Assembly (NCBI RefSeq): GCF_024832785.1
Contig: NZ_CP116615.1
Location: 3,286,001-3,350,000 of the forward strand
Length of the DNA: 64,000 bases
Source: Fontisphaera persica
GTDB lineage: Bacteria; Verrucomicrobiota; Verrucomicrobiia; Limisphaerales; Fontisphaeraceae
Direction: 5' to 3'
In this document: positions 34,114 through 44,200 of the stretch, piece by piece
How positions within the stretch are numbered: the stretch's first letter is position 1
Layout: each line of letters begins with the position of its first letter
Program-made: the position numbers and the translations under genes
The notes under the pieces: generated by a model
Databases searched by the model: none
Seen by the model: the letters and a program-made list of their open reading frames with translations, nothing else
What the model was told of the DNA's origin: nothing

Positions 34114-35796
34114 TCAGGGGGCGTCATGGATACGGATGACCTTGGGATACAGCCGGGGAGCGCGTCCATCGTCCACCACCACGTCAAAAGTCCGGCCCCG
34201 GTCCCAACATTCCTGCATGGCCAGCAAGGCGCGGCGCATCAGGCGCTGATAGCGCTGGGAGGCCTCGTTTTTGCCCTCGCGGTCCAGCACCCGCACCCAC
34301 CAGAGATTATCCAGCGAGAGGAAGTAACCTTCCGGGATGGCGATGGCCACCTGGGCAGGCGGCGGGCGGTGGAAAATGCTGCCCCGCGGATGCGCTTGTT
34401 CATGGGCGCGCAGATGGCGGGCCAGGGCCAGTTGCTCCGGCCAGGGCACATGATGGTCATGGTCGGAAGACCAGAACCAGAGGTATCGGGCGCCCCGGTC
34501 GTAGGCCAGCGTCAAGGCCAGCGGCGCAATGTTAGTGTCGCATTGCCCGTAAATGGCGGTGCCCCAATGTTTGCCCAGCGGCAGGGTGCCGCCGCGCAGG
34601 AAAGCATAATGATATTCCAACAGCTCCCGTGGCGTGTGCGCACGGGGGCGTCCCGTGAACCGTTGCACTGCCCGGTCAAACTCCGGCAGTTGATACCGGC
34701 CTTCGTGCACCAGGCCGGCGCCGCCGCCGCGCATCTGGTAAAAGGTGGTCTCATGCAGGGTTTCCCAGGAGGGGTAATCCACCTGTTGCACGCGCAGGTC
34801 GCCGAGGTTGATGCCGGCATTTTCCAGGGCTTGATGCAAATGCCACGAGCCATAAGGGCCGGCGCCTTCAAACGTGGCCCGGGTGCGCTTCTCAATGAGC
34901 GCCGCGGCATCCGCAAAATAACGCAAGGTGCGATGCACATTCGTATCGCCCACCATGAGAATCGAAGGTTCATCCATGAACATGACCGGCCCCAGGTAAT
35001 TGGCGCGGTATAAATCGGTCGGAAATTGCAGCGGCGGCGAGCGATGATAAAACACCGGTTCGCCACGCACCCAGGCTTCCTGGGCCGGTTGCACGGTAAA
35101 CAGATTAAAGCCCGCGCCAATCATGGCACGGATGTCGGCTTCGGTGTAGGGGACGTAATGGTAATCCTGCCGCTGCGGCGTCTGGGGCAGGCGCCGTTCT
35201 TCCCGGTCCTTGAAGGGGCGGCTGTTGCCCACCAGCAGCTCGCGGTCGAGCACCAGCTGCCGGGCGTCGGCCCACGGCGCCCAGGGGGCATTCGTGCGGC
35301 CATAATGCATCGTCCACACCTGCCCCAGCAGCTCCACCGATTCCGGCAGGCCATGTTGAGCGCCACTGCCCGGAGAGGCATGCGGCAGAAAATGCCGCTG
35401 GAAATTTGCCCAGGCCGGCAGCAAGGCCAGGCCGCTGAAGCGCTCGGCGTACTCATAACACTCCCCCGTGGCCGGCACCCGCAATTGGTACCGCAGAATA
35501 ACGCAGGTGTTCGAGCGCGGCAGGGGCTCGCCCACCGCCAGCCAGCGCACGATGCACAGGGGCGGCTCTTCGTAACGGGCGCGGCTCCGCAATTCCATTT
35601 GCCACCAGCCGGCCGTCAGCCGGCCCACCCGCTCCACCGGGCCGCGGGTGAGACGCAGGCTTTCCAACGTAGCTGGGGTGCGATGGCGGGCGGTCAACGC
35701 CAGGTAACTCCCCTCGGTGGCCGGGTGGGCCGCCAATAAATCCGCCAGGTTCAACCAGGCAGCCAGACCGGCCATGGCCAGGATTTTTAGCTTCAT
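34114..35796 (-). CDS. Secreted protein of unknown function, barrel-like
   Basis: A 560-residue protein from ATG 35796, which opens a signal peptide (MKLKILAMAGLAAWLNLADLLAA). An N-terminal beta-rich part (about 25-150) is followed by an alpha/beta part with strand ends ADIRAMIGAGFNLFTVQ, NYLGPVMFMDEPSIL and RGARYLWFWSSDHDHHVPW, which reads like a TIM-barrel glycosidase. E/D candidates are present but no family signature is recognised. It could be a distant glycoside hydrolase. It lies upstream of, and divergent from, the REP-transposase-like gene (89 bp apart). Confidence 0.72.
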   Translation of the reverse strand: MKLKILAMAGLAAWLNLADLLAAHPATEGSYLALTARHRTPATLESLRLTRGPVERVGRLTAGWWQMELRSRARYEEPPLCIVRWLAVGEPLPRSNTCVILRYQLRVPATGECYEYAERFSGLALLPAWANFQRHFLPHASPGSGAQHGLPESVELLGQVWTMHYGRTNAPWAPWADARQLVLDRELLVGNSRPFKDREERRLPQTPQRQDYHYVPYTEADIRAMIGAGFNLFTVQPAQEAWVRGEPVFYHRSPPLQFPTDLYRANYLGPVMFMDEPSILMVGDTNVHRTLRYFADAAALIEKRTRATFEGAGPYGSWHLHQALENAGINLGDLRVQQVDYPSWETLHETTFYQMRGGGAGLVHEGRYQLPEFDRAVQRFTGRPRAHTPRELLEYHYAFLRGGTLPLGKHWGTAIYGQCDTNIAPLALTLAYDRGARYLWFWSSDHDHHVPWPEQLALARHLRAHEQAHPRGSIFHRPPPAQVAIAIPEGYFLSLDNLWWVRVLDREGKNEASQRYQRLMRRALLAMQECWDRGRTFDVVVDDGRAPRLYPKVIRIHDAP

Positions 35797-35885
35797 AGTG
35801 GATGACCCCACACCTTAAGGCCGCCGGGGGCGCAGGTAAAGGCCGGGCATTGACAGGGGATGCATCCTCCGCAACCATCCCCGGC

Positions 35886-36923
35886 ATGGCGCGGCCATTG
35901 CGGCTGGAATTTCCTGGCGCGGTGTATTATCTCGCCTCCGAGGGCAACGGCGGCGAGGTCATCTTTCACGGCGAGGAGGACCGCGCCCTGTTTCTGGAGA
36001 CGCTACAGCAGGCCTGCCAGCGATTTGGGTGGGAGGTGCTGGCCTTTCGGCTGGCGCCGCAACGCATCGAGTGGGTGGCGCGCACGCCGTCGCCCAACCT
36101 GGTGGCGGGCATGAAATGGCTCCTGGGCGCCTTCACCATCAAGTACAACCGCCGCCATGCGCGTCGCGGACATTTGCTGGCCGGGCGGTACCGCTCGGTG
36201 CTGGTGGAGCCAACGGCGCCGTTTCTGCCCGCCGCGGTGGATTATGTGCACCTGGGGAGGAGCCACGGCGGGGCGGAATTACCCCGCGAAAATGATGCAA
36301 GCTGCAGTTATCATTATTACCTGCTTCCGCCTGACCAGCGGCCGCCCTGGCTGAGAGTGGGCAGCGTCTTTGCGTCTCTACAGCTCCAGGATGACGCGGC
36401 CGGCCGCGCCCGGTTTGCCGCGCGCCTGCAAGCGGTGGCGGCCCAGCCGCCCTCCGAGGCCTGGGCCATGCTCCGCCGCGGCTGGCGCATGGGCAGCGAT
36501 GCCTTTCGCGCCGAATTACTGCAACGTTTGCGTGAGACCCGCGGCAACTCGGCGGACCCGGGGCGCATGTTGGCCCAGGAACAGGCGGACTTGATTGTGC
36601 GCGAGGAGCTGGCACGCCTGGGATGGACGGAGGCGGAGCTGGCCCGCCGGCCGAAAGGAGACCCGGAAAAAGTCCGCATCGCACGGCGGTTGCGCGCGGA
36701 GACTTCCGCCAGTTTGCGCTGGACCGCCGCCCGCCTGCACATGGGCACGTGGACCAGCGCCGCCAACAACCTTTACCGCAAGGATACCGCCGCCCCTGCG
36801 CGGCCACGCCCCGTCCGCCGCCGGCCGGTCCAAAGTCCACCTGCGGCAGCGCCTCCTGCGCCCACGCCGGCGCCTTCCCCGTCAGCCGTGCCCCCGGAAG
36901 ATTTGCCGGTGCATTGCTTGTGA
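35886..36923 (+). CDS. REP-associated tyrosine transposase homologue, degenerate active site
   Basis: The 345-residue product begins MARPLRLEFPGAVYYLASEG, colinear with Y1_Tnp/RAYT proteins (MARPLRIEYPGAVYHVTSRG type). EEDRALFLETL, TPSPNLVAGMKWLLGAFT, YNRRHARRGHLLAGRY and VEPTAPFLPAAVDYVHLG also align by eye. The catalytic HUH site, normally PNHYH, reads P58-Q-R-I-E62, so both metal-binding histidines are replaced by R60 and E62. The Tyr expected in the helix motif YTxxFN is F83. The frame is intact with normal composition, so this looks like a retained non-transposing DNA-binding protein, not debris. The C-terminus has a DnaA-like helical region and a Pro/Ala-rich tail. ATG 35886 gives the family N-terminus. 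Confidence 0.82.
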   Translation: MARPLRLEFPGAVYYLASEGNGGEVIFHGEEDRALFLETLQQACQRFGWEVLAFRLAPQRIEWVARTPSPNLVAGMKWLLGAFTIKYNRRHARRGHLLAGRYRSVLVEPTAPFLPAAVDYVHLGRSHGGAELPRENDASCSYHYYLLPPDQRPPWLRVGSVFASLQLQDDAAGRARFAARLQAVAAQPPSEAWAMLRRGWRMGSDAFRAELLQRLRETRGNSADPGRMLAQEQADLIVREELARLGWTEAELARRPKGDPEKVRIARRLRAETSASLRWTAARLHMGTWTSAANNLYRKDTAAPARPRPVRRRPVQSPPAAAPPAPTPAPSPSAVPPEDLPVHCL

Positions 36924-36945
36924 GGCCATGCGATTGGGGCCGACT

Positions 36946-38937
36946 TTATTTCGCGCTGATTTTTACCGGCACGCGCAGCACGCTCAGCGAATAGGCCGGC
37001 GCCACGTGGGCCACCGCAGGCCCCACCGGCGTGAGGGACTGGGTGAGCGGCGCCACCCGGGTGGGATGGGTCAGGGAGTTTTCTTCGGCCAAGGCGGCCG
37101 CCAGGACGGTGGCGCGGCCAGCGCGGCCGGCCGGCACGGCGCCGTTGAACTGCAGGTTGACCATGCGCGGCGCCGCGGTGGCGTTGACGATTTTGAGGAT
37201 GACCTCGCGCGTGGATTCCTCGAAGGTGGCCGAGGCATAAACCCGCTCCGGCTGGCCGATGTCACCGCTCAGGCGGGCAGGCAGGATTAAATCGCCGCGA
37301 TTGCGGGCAAAGGCCTGCTGCACGTAGTAATTGGGCGTGCCATAGACGCGGAGGTTGTCGAACCAGATGAGATTGGGCCGCCATTGCCAGGCTTCTTCAT
37401 GCGCGGACAAGGGCGCGTAGCTGCACATGCGCACCACCTCGCCATTGCGCTCCAGGCCGGTCATGAAGGCGGCCTCGGCCAGCGCGCATTCCCAGTTGTT
37501 GCGATTGTCCGGACTGACGGTGCGGACGCTCTGGGCGGCATATTCTCCGGCAAACACCCGGGGGCCATTCCGGTCGTAGCGGTCGTAACGGCGCGTATTG
37601 TCCAGAAACCATTGCGGCGGGCGGTAGTAGTGCTCATCCACGATGTCGGCGCGAAGCTGGCGGAGGCGCGGCCAGAGAAAATCAAACTTCGGACCGTCCG
37701 GGTCCGGTCCGGCGCTGGAGATGAGCCGGATTTCCGGATGCCGTTGCTGCAGCACGCGGGCGAAGCGCTCATAACGCTCGAGGTATTGCGGCCCCCATTG
37801 CTCATTGCCGATGCCCAGCATTTTCAAATGGAAGGGCCGCGGATGCCCCATGGCGGCGCGCTTGGCACCCCAGACGGTGTTGGTGGGGCCGTTGGCGAAC
37901 TCAATCAAATCCAGCGCGTCCTGAATGAAGGGGTCCAATTGCTCCAACGGCACCAGCTCGCCGGTGTTGAACTGGCAGGCCATGCCGCAATTCAGAATGG
38001 GCAGCGGCTCGGCGCCCAAATCTTCGCAGAGCAGAAAGTACTCATAAAAGCCCAGTCCGAAACTTTGGTAATAGTCGGGCGTGGGCCGGTGTTTGAACTC
38101 CATGTTCCAGCGATTGATGATGAGCTTGCGCTCTTCCGGACGGCCGATGGTGTTCTTCCACTGGTAACGGTTTTCCAAATTAAAGCCCTCCACAATGCAG
38201 CCGCCCGGAAAGCGGATGAACGCGGGCTTCAGCTCGGCCAGCATCTGGACCATGTCCGCCCGCAGCCCGCCCGGCCGGTTTTTCCAGGTCTTGCGCGGAA
38301 AGAGCGAGACCATGTCCAGGTGCAACCGTCCCTGTCCCTCGAACGTGAGGCGCAGCCGGGCCTTGGCCTCGGTGGCGCGCGCCGTCAAAGAAGCGGTGTG
38401 CCGCTGCCAGGTGGCTTGCAATCCCTTGATTTGCGCGCGGCCAATGACCAGCCCCTGCGCGTCCAGCAGCTCCAAAATCAAGGTCACCGGGCCGCCCGTG
38501 ACCTGGCGGGCAAACACTGAAAAATCATAGGTTTCCCCCTGGCGGATGCCCATGCCGCGAAATCCCTCATTGATGATTGCCACTCCTTTATCCGCCGGGC
38601 CAAGGGTCACATCAAGGTATTGCGGATTGTTGGGATGCAGCGCGTCGCGGCTGCTGATGCCCACCATGGCGGCGCTGCCGGGCGGGCGGGAAACCTGCCA
38701 GCCCATGAGCGGCTGGTTGAATTCAAAAGAGCGATTTTTGACCAGCTCGCCATAGAGGCCGCCATCCGCGCCGAAGTTGATGTCCTCAAAGAAAATGCCC
38801 CACATCACCGGGCTGACGCGGGCCACGGGACGGTGCACATCAATCTCGATTCGGCAGGCGGCTTCCTCCGCGGCTTGAGAAAAAACGCAGGGGATTGCCA
38901 GCCCGGCGACCAACAGGAGACGCGCAATTACTTTCAT
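36946..38937 (-). CDS. Alpha-L-arabinofuranosidase, GH51
   Basis: A 663-residue secreted enzyme releasing alpha-L-arabinofuranose. ATG 38937 has AAAGGT just upstream and opens a signal peptide (cleavage near residue 22). An N-terminal domain starts at ARVSPVMWGIFFEDINFGAD, with a carbohydrate-binding-like insert (about 70-210). The barrel contains FIRFPGGCIVEG, MLGIGNEQWG with acid/base E379, and VFAGEYAAQS with nucleophile E465. A C-terminal beta-sandwich follows. The overall length and the insert match the larger eukaryote/Bacteroidetes-like GH51 group. Monocistronic; convergent with the RAYT-like gene. Confidence 0.93.
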   Translation of the reverse strand: MKVIARLLLVAGLAIPCVFSQAAEEAACRIEIDVHRPVARVSPVMWGIFFEDINFGADGGLYGELVKNRSFEFNQPLMGWQVSRPPGSAAMVGISSRDALHPNNPQYLDVTLGPADKGVAIINEGFRGMGIRQGETYDFSVFARQVTGGPVTLILELLDAQGLVIGRAQIKGLQATWQRHTASLTARATEAKARLRLTFEGQGRLHLDMVSLFPRKTWKNRPGGLRADMVQMLAELKPAFIRFPGGCIVEGFNLENRYQWKNTIGRPEERKLIINRWNMEFKHRPTPDYYQSFGLGFYEYFLLCEDLGAEPLPILNCGMACQFNTGELVPLEQLDPFIQDALDLIEFANGPTNTVWGAKRAAMGHPRPFHLKMLGIGNEQWGPQYLERYERFARVLQQRHPEIRLISSAGPDPDGPKFDFLWPRLRQLRADIVDEHYYRPPQWFLDNTRRYDRYDRNGPRVFAGEYAAQSVRTVSPDNRNNWECALAEAAFMTGLERNGEVVRMCSYAPLSAHEEAWQWRPNLIWFDNLRVYGTPNYYVQQAFARNRGDLILPARLSGDIGQPERVYASATFEESTREVILKIVNATAAPRMVNLQFNGAVPAGRAGRATVLAAALAEENSLTHPTRVAPLTQSLTPVGPAVAHVAPAYSLSVLRVPVKISAK

Positions 38938-38998
38938 ACCTTTATTTATAAAGGCGGCCGCAGCGGTTGACAACCGCAGATGCAATCACCAGCGGGAT

Positions 38999-40033
38999 TC
39001 AGAGCCGGGCGGCCGCTTGCGCCAGCGCCTGCAGGTTGGCTCCGGGGGTGCCGGGGGATACGCCGCCACCGGCGGAGAGCAGCCAGCGCCGTGGGTCCGG
39101 GAGACTGGCGCGAGCGGCGGCCACCGCTTGCGCCACTTGCTCCGGCGCGCCCTGCGCCAGGACGTCCAGGGGCGGAATGTTGCCCATGAGGCAGATGTCC
39201 GGCCCGCAAAGCTCCCGCACGCGGTTCAGGGGCTGGAGGTGGGTGAAGTTGAAGATGTCCACCGGGATTTCGCGCAGGAAGGGATACGGCACCACGTTGT
39301 TGGTGTCATTATGAAATATCTTCAGGGCTTCAGGAAAGGCCCGGAAGATTTGTTGCAAATATGGCAGGGCGAACGTTTGAAAATCCCGGGGCGACAGGAA
39401 GCCGGTGATGTCGTCCAAGACCATGATGCCCTGCACGGCGGGGCCGGCGGCGGCGGCTTGCGCTTCGAGCCAGTGAATGATGAAACGCGACAAGGTTTGC
39501 AGCAGGCGGTGAGCCTTTTCGGGGTCGGTTTTGATGCCCATGAGAAACTCGCTGACGCCCACCAGATGCGTGGCGAGGGTGAGCGGACCGCGGGCCGCCA
39601 CCATCCTGACGTCATGGCCCGCCTCGGCCAGCTTGGGCCGGGCGCGGCGGTAGAGGGTTAGCAAATACGGCAAAAATCCATCCGTTTCAGGGTTCGGCTC
39701 CGCCAGTTCGGGCAAAGCCTCCCACGTCTCGGCCAGGGGCAGGACCTGGGGCGTTTTGTCCGGGTAGAACAGCGTCTTGCAGCCGAAGGCGGAAGGCTCG
39801 GCGCCCATGCCAATTTCCGCCCAGCATCCCGGCAGGAAAATGAGGTCGGGAAATTCGCGAATAACGCGCAGGTTGGCATCGAGCCAGACATCGGGCGCGA
39901 AGAGATAATCAAGCGTGGATAGTCCCAGATAACCTGGAATCCACGGGCTGTCCACAATCAGCGCCACGGGCACATGCGGAAGAACTTCACCGCGGGCGCA
40001 GCGGCAGAGGATTTCCCATTGTACAGCAGTCAT
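38999..40033 (-). CDS. URO-D superfamily protein
   Basis: A 344-residue member of the uroporphyrinogen decarboxylase-like superfamily, which also includes corrinoid methyltransferases MtaA/CmuA. Visible features are VALIVDSPWIPGYLGLS, AARGPLTLATHLVGVSEFL, GIMVLDDITGFLSPRDF and LMGNIPPLDVLAQGAPEQV. The arginine clusters of true HemE are absent near the N-terminus, so heme synthesis is unlikely. The metal-ligand H-C-C pattern of MtaA-type enzymes is not complete; FHNDTNN stands at the usual site. It starts 3 bp after the Gfo/Idh/MocA gene stop, so they form a pair. Sugar-related function is inferred from context only. Confidence 0.72.
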   Translation of the reverse strand: MTAVQWEILCRCARGEVLPHVPVALIVDSPWIPGYLGLSTLDYLFAPDVWLDANLRVIREFPDLIFLPGCWAEIGMGAEPSAFGCKTLFYPDKTPQVLPLAETWEALPELAEPNPETDGFLPYLLTLYRRARPKLAEAGHDVRMVAARGPLTLATHLVGVSEFLMGIKTDPEKAHRLLQTLSRFIIHWLEAQAAAAGPAVQGIMVLDDITGFLSPRDFQTFALPYLQQIFRAFPEALKIFHNDTNNVVPYPFLREIPVDIFNFTHLQPLNRVRELCGPDICLMGNIPPLDVLAQGAPEQVAQAVAAARASLPDPRRWLLSAGGGVSPGTPGANLQALAQAAARL

Positions 40034-40036
40034 GCG

Positions 40037-41116
40037 TTAGAGTCTGAGGGCCTGGGCTTGCGCCAACAGGCTGAGTTCAGCGGCCAAAAAAGTGTGCTCC
40101 TGGGTCATCGCGCTTTCAGTGCGGTCCAAACAATCGCGAATCAGCGCGCCAAAGTAGGGGAAACCGACCTTCCCCTGCACAGGCAGGTGATGCTCGCCCC
40201 GGGCATCCACCAGATACACATGGTCACTGGCGCGGTCACGGGCCACGTCCAGGTATTTGCGCAGCTCGATGGTGCCGGTGGTGCCGATGATGAAAGTGCG
40301 CCCATCGCCCCAGGCCCCCAGGCCGTCGGGGGTGTACCAGTCCACGCGGCAATAAAAGGTGGCGCCGTTGTCGGCCACGGCGGTGGCATCGCCAAAATCC
40401 TCAAACTCCGGGTATTGGGCGGCGTAGTAATTGGTCACGCGGCTGTGCAGGACGCGGGCGCTGCGCGCGCCGGTGAAGGCGAGGAATTGCTCGAATTGAT
40501 GACTGGCGAGGTCACAAAGGATGCCGCCGGTTTTGCTCCGCTCAAAAAACCAAGGCGGGCGGGTGGGGGCATTCATCCGGTGCGGCCCCAGACCGGCCAC
40601 GTGCAGCACGCGGCCAATACGGCCTTCCTGAATGAGCTGCCCGGCATAAATGGCGGCCTCGCAGTGCAGGCGCTCGGCGTAATACACCGCGAAAATGCGG
40701 CGGGTCTGGCGGACTTTTTCCCGGGCGGCGGCCAGTTGCTCGAGGGTGGTGAAAGCGGGTTTGTCGGCAAAATAATCCTTGCCATGCTCCATCACGCGCA
40801 GGCCCAGCGGGGTGCGCTCGCAGGGGACGGGCGCGCCCGCCACCAGATGCAGGGTGGGGTCCTCCAAAATCTCGGCTTCACTGGCGGCCGCGCGGACGCC
40901 GGGGTAAGTCTGGCAAAAACGCCGGACCTTTTCGGCATCCGGGTCATACACGGCCACGAGCTGGCCGCCAGCCTCGATAAGGCCGTTGCACATGCCGTAG
41001 ATGTGGCCGTGGTCGAGGCCCATCGCCGCGAAGCGAAATTCGCCGGGCGCGCAAACCACATTAGGCTTGCCCTTGGGGGCGTACATCATGCCGTCGGCCT
41101 TCTGAAAATCGCTCAT
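40037..41116 (-). CDS. Gfo/Idh/MocA-family oxidoreductase
   Basis: A 359-residue NAD(P)-dependent sugar or cyclitol dehydrogenase-like protein. ATG 41116 is chosen for length and family start. The Rossmann part reads FRFAAMGLDHGHIYGMCNGL, with VAVYDPDAEKVRRF and GKDYFADKPAFTTLEQL, corresponding to the conserved EKP element (here DKP). GGILCDLASHQFEQFL provides the usual D and H residues of the second domain. No signal peptide. It is the first gene of a pair with the URO-D-family gene and is divergent from the GH116 enzyme (127 bp). Substrate unknown. Confidence 0.88.
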   Translation of the reverse strand: MSDFQKADGMMYAPKGKPNVVCAPGEFRFAAMGLDHGHIYGMCNGLIEAGGQLVAVYDPDAEKVRRFCQTYPGVRAAASEAEILEDPTLHLVAGAPVPCERTPLGLRVMEHGKDYFADKPAFTTLEQLAAAREKVRQTRRIFAVYYAERLHCEAAIYAGQLIQEGRIGRVLHVAGLGPHRMNAPTRPPWFFERSKTGGILCDLASHQFEQFLAFTGARSARVLHSRVTNYYAAQYPEFEDFGDATAVADNGATFYCRVDWYTPDGLGAWGDGRTFIIGTTGTIELRKYLDVARDRASDHVYLVDARGEHHLPVQGKVGFPYFGALIRDCLDRTESAMTQEHTFLAAELSLLAQAQALRL

Positions 41117-41243
41117 GGCGGTGTAGGATAAAACGGCACGGCGCTGGAGGCAATGGCAGGTTGGAGAAGTACTGCCATTTCGAGCGGGCATGCCCCCCAG
41201 GCTTGCCGGGCGGGCGAAAAGGTGTTAAGCGTGAGGCCATCTT

Positions 41244-44200
41244 ATGTCACATACCTCCGATAGCGGGTCTTCGTTTGCTTCCTTCCCCAGCGCCTGGACG
41301 CGCCGTGAGTTCCTGCGCAGCACCTCCGTCGCGGCGGCCCTGGCCTCGCTGGCGCCCTGGGAGGCCGTGGCCGGCCCCTTCACGCGGCCGGACTTTGAAA
41401 AATTGGTGCCTGCCGACAAAAAGCTTTCCCCCGAATGGGTGCGCTCCCTCTTCGAGCGCGGCACGCGCACGGTGTACCGCGGCGCCGAGCTGGAAAAAAT
41501 CGGCATGCCGGTGGGGGGCATTTGCACGGGACAGGTGTACCTGGGCGGCGACGGACGATTGTGGCACTGGGACATTTTCAATCAGCACATCGGCACCGGC
41601 GCCGAGCACTACGCGCGCCCCCTGCAGCCGCAGTCGCCGCTCGAGCAGGGCTTTGCGTTGCAACTCACCACCGGCGGGCAGACTCAAACCCGCCGCTTTG
41701 ACCGCACCGGCTGGCGGGACATTGAGTTCACCGGGGAATATCCCATCGGTTTCGTGACCTACCGGGATGCGGAGGCCCCCGTGACCGTGCAGCTCGAGGC
41801 GTTCAGTCCGTTCATTCCGCTCAACGTGGAGGATTCCTCGCTGCCTGCCACGGTCATGCGGTTCACCGTCACCAATCACTCCCGGCAGCGGGTGGAGGTG
41901 GAATTGGCGGGCTGGCTGGAAAACGCCGTGGGGTTGCACAGTGCCCCGCGGTACCTTTTCCAACGCCGCAATCGCATTGTACGCCGCCCCGGTCTGCTGG
42001 CGCTGGTTTGCGCGGCGGAGGCGGCGCCTCCCCCCAGCACGCCGCAACGGCCGGATGTGGTGTTTGACGATTTTGAACGCCCCACGCATGAAGGGTGGAC
42101 CGTCACCGGCACCGCTTTTGGCGCCGGGCCGGTAAGTCAGGCGCAAGTGCCGGAATACCAGGGCAAGCTGGGATTTCACGGGCAACGCGGCATCAATTCT
42201 CACGCCGCCGCCCCTGCGCAGGACGTGGGCGGGCGCGACGCCCACAAGGGCACACTTACCAGCCGGCCGTTTGTGATTGAACGCAACTACATTCATTTCC
42301 TTATCGGGGGCGGGGCGCACGCCGGACGCACCTGTCTGAACCTGCTGGTGGAGGACCGCGTGGTGCTCTCGGCCACGGGCCACGCTGGCAATGACCTGCG
42401 CTTGAAATGGTGGGATGTCCGCCCCTGGCTGGGACGCTCGGCGCGCCTGCAGGTGGTGGACGAGGAATCCGGCGCCTGGGGCAACATCGGCGTGGATAAC
42501 ATTGTGTTCAGCGATGCCCCTCCCCCACCCCCCGGACCGCTGGAGGAAGCCCCGGACTTCGGGACGATGGCGCTGGTGTTATTGCCGCCAGAAGGCGCCG
42601 GCAAAATACCCAACACGGACCGCGCCAACGCCGCCCTGCCCGAGCCGGGCACACCGGCGGGACTGTTTGCACCAGCACCCGCGGCGCAGGAAGCGCTGCG
42701 GCCCGCCAGCCAGAAATTGCTGGGCGCGCTGACGCGGCGGCTGGTCCTGGCGCCGGGGGCGTCGGGCACGGCTACATTCGCGGTCTGCTGGCATTTTCCG
42801 AACCTGCGGATGGACCGTCTGCCGCCGGGACGTTACTACGGCACGCGGTTTGGCTCGGCCTTGGGGGTGGCGGAATACCTGGCGGCCCAGTTTGCCTCAC
42901 TTTATGCGCAAACCAGGTTATGGCATGACACGTGGTATGACTCCACCCTGCCTTACTGGTTTTTGGACCGCACCTTCCTGAACATCTCCACCCTGGCCAC
43001 GTCCACCTGCCATCGGCTGGGCAACGGCCGATTTTGGGGATGGGAAGGCGTGGGTTGCTGCCACGGCACCTGCACGCACGTTTGGAATTATGCGCAGGCG
43101 GTGGCCCGCCTGTTTCCCCAGTTGGAGCGCGACACACGCGAGCGGGTGGATTTTGGTCTCGCGCTGCAAAAAGACGGCGCCATTTTTTTCCGCGCCGAGC
43201 ACAACAATTATCCGGCGGTGGACGGGCAGGCGGGCACCGTGCTGCGGGCGTTGCGGGAGCATCAAATGTGCACGGACGATGCGTGGCTGCGGCGCAACTG
43301 GCCCGGCATCAAGCGTGCCACCCAATGGCTCATCCAGAAGGATGAAGACGGCGACGGCCTCATCACCTCCAACCAGCACAACACGCTGGATACGGACTGG
43401 TATGGACCGGTGGCGTGGTTGAGCGGGGTGTATCTGGCCGCGTTGCGCGCGGCCGAGGCCATGGCCAAAGAGGTGGGGGATGAAGCCTTTGGCCGGCAAT
43501 GCCGGGAAATATTCGAGCGGGGCCGGAAAAATCTGGTGAGTCGTTTGTTTGACGGGGAATACTTCATCAATCAACCGGACCCCAAGCATCTGGACGCGAT
43601 TAATTCCGGCAGCGGCTGCCACATTGACCAGGTGCTGGGCCAGAGCTGGGCCTGGCAAATGGGTTTGGGGCGGGTATTGCCGGAGGCCGAGACACTCAGC
43701 GCGCTGCGGTCCCTCTGGCGCTACAACTTCACGCCGGATGTGGGGCCTTACCGCGAAGTGTACCGTCCGGGGCGCTGGTATGCGATGCCCGGCGAGGGCG
43801 GATTGCTGATGTGCACATTTCCGCGCACGGACTGGGACTACCCCCAGGCCCGGGGCAAAGGGGCGGAGTGGGCGGCGGGATACTTCAATGAGTGCATGAA
43901 CGGCTTTGAGTACCAGGTGGCCGGCCACATGATAGCCGAAGGCATGCTCATGGAAGGCCTGGCCATCACGCGGATGATTCATGACCGCTATCACCCGCTG
44001 CGGCGCAACCCGTGGAATGAAGTGGAATGCGGCGACCACTACGCCCGCTCCATGGCCAGTTACGGCGTTTTCCTGATGGCGGCCGGTTTCGAGTATCACG
44101 GGCCCCAGGGCCTGCTGGGTTTTGCGCCACGCCTGAAGCCGGAGAATTTCCGCTGCGCCTTCACCTCCGCCGAGGGATGGGGCACTTTTGCGCAACGGCA

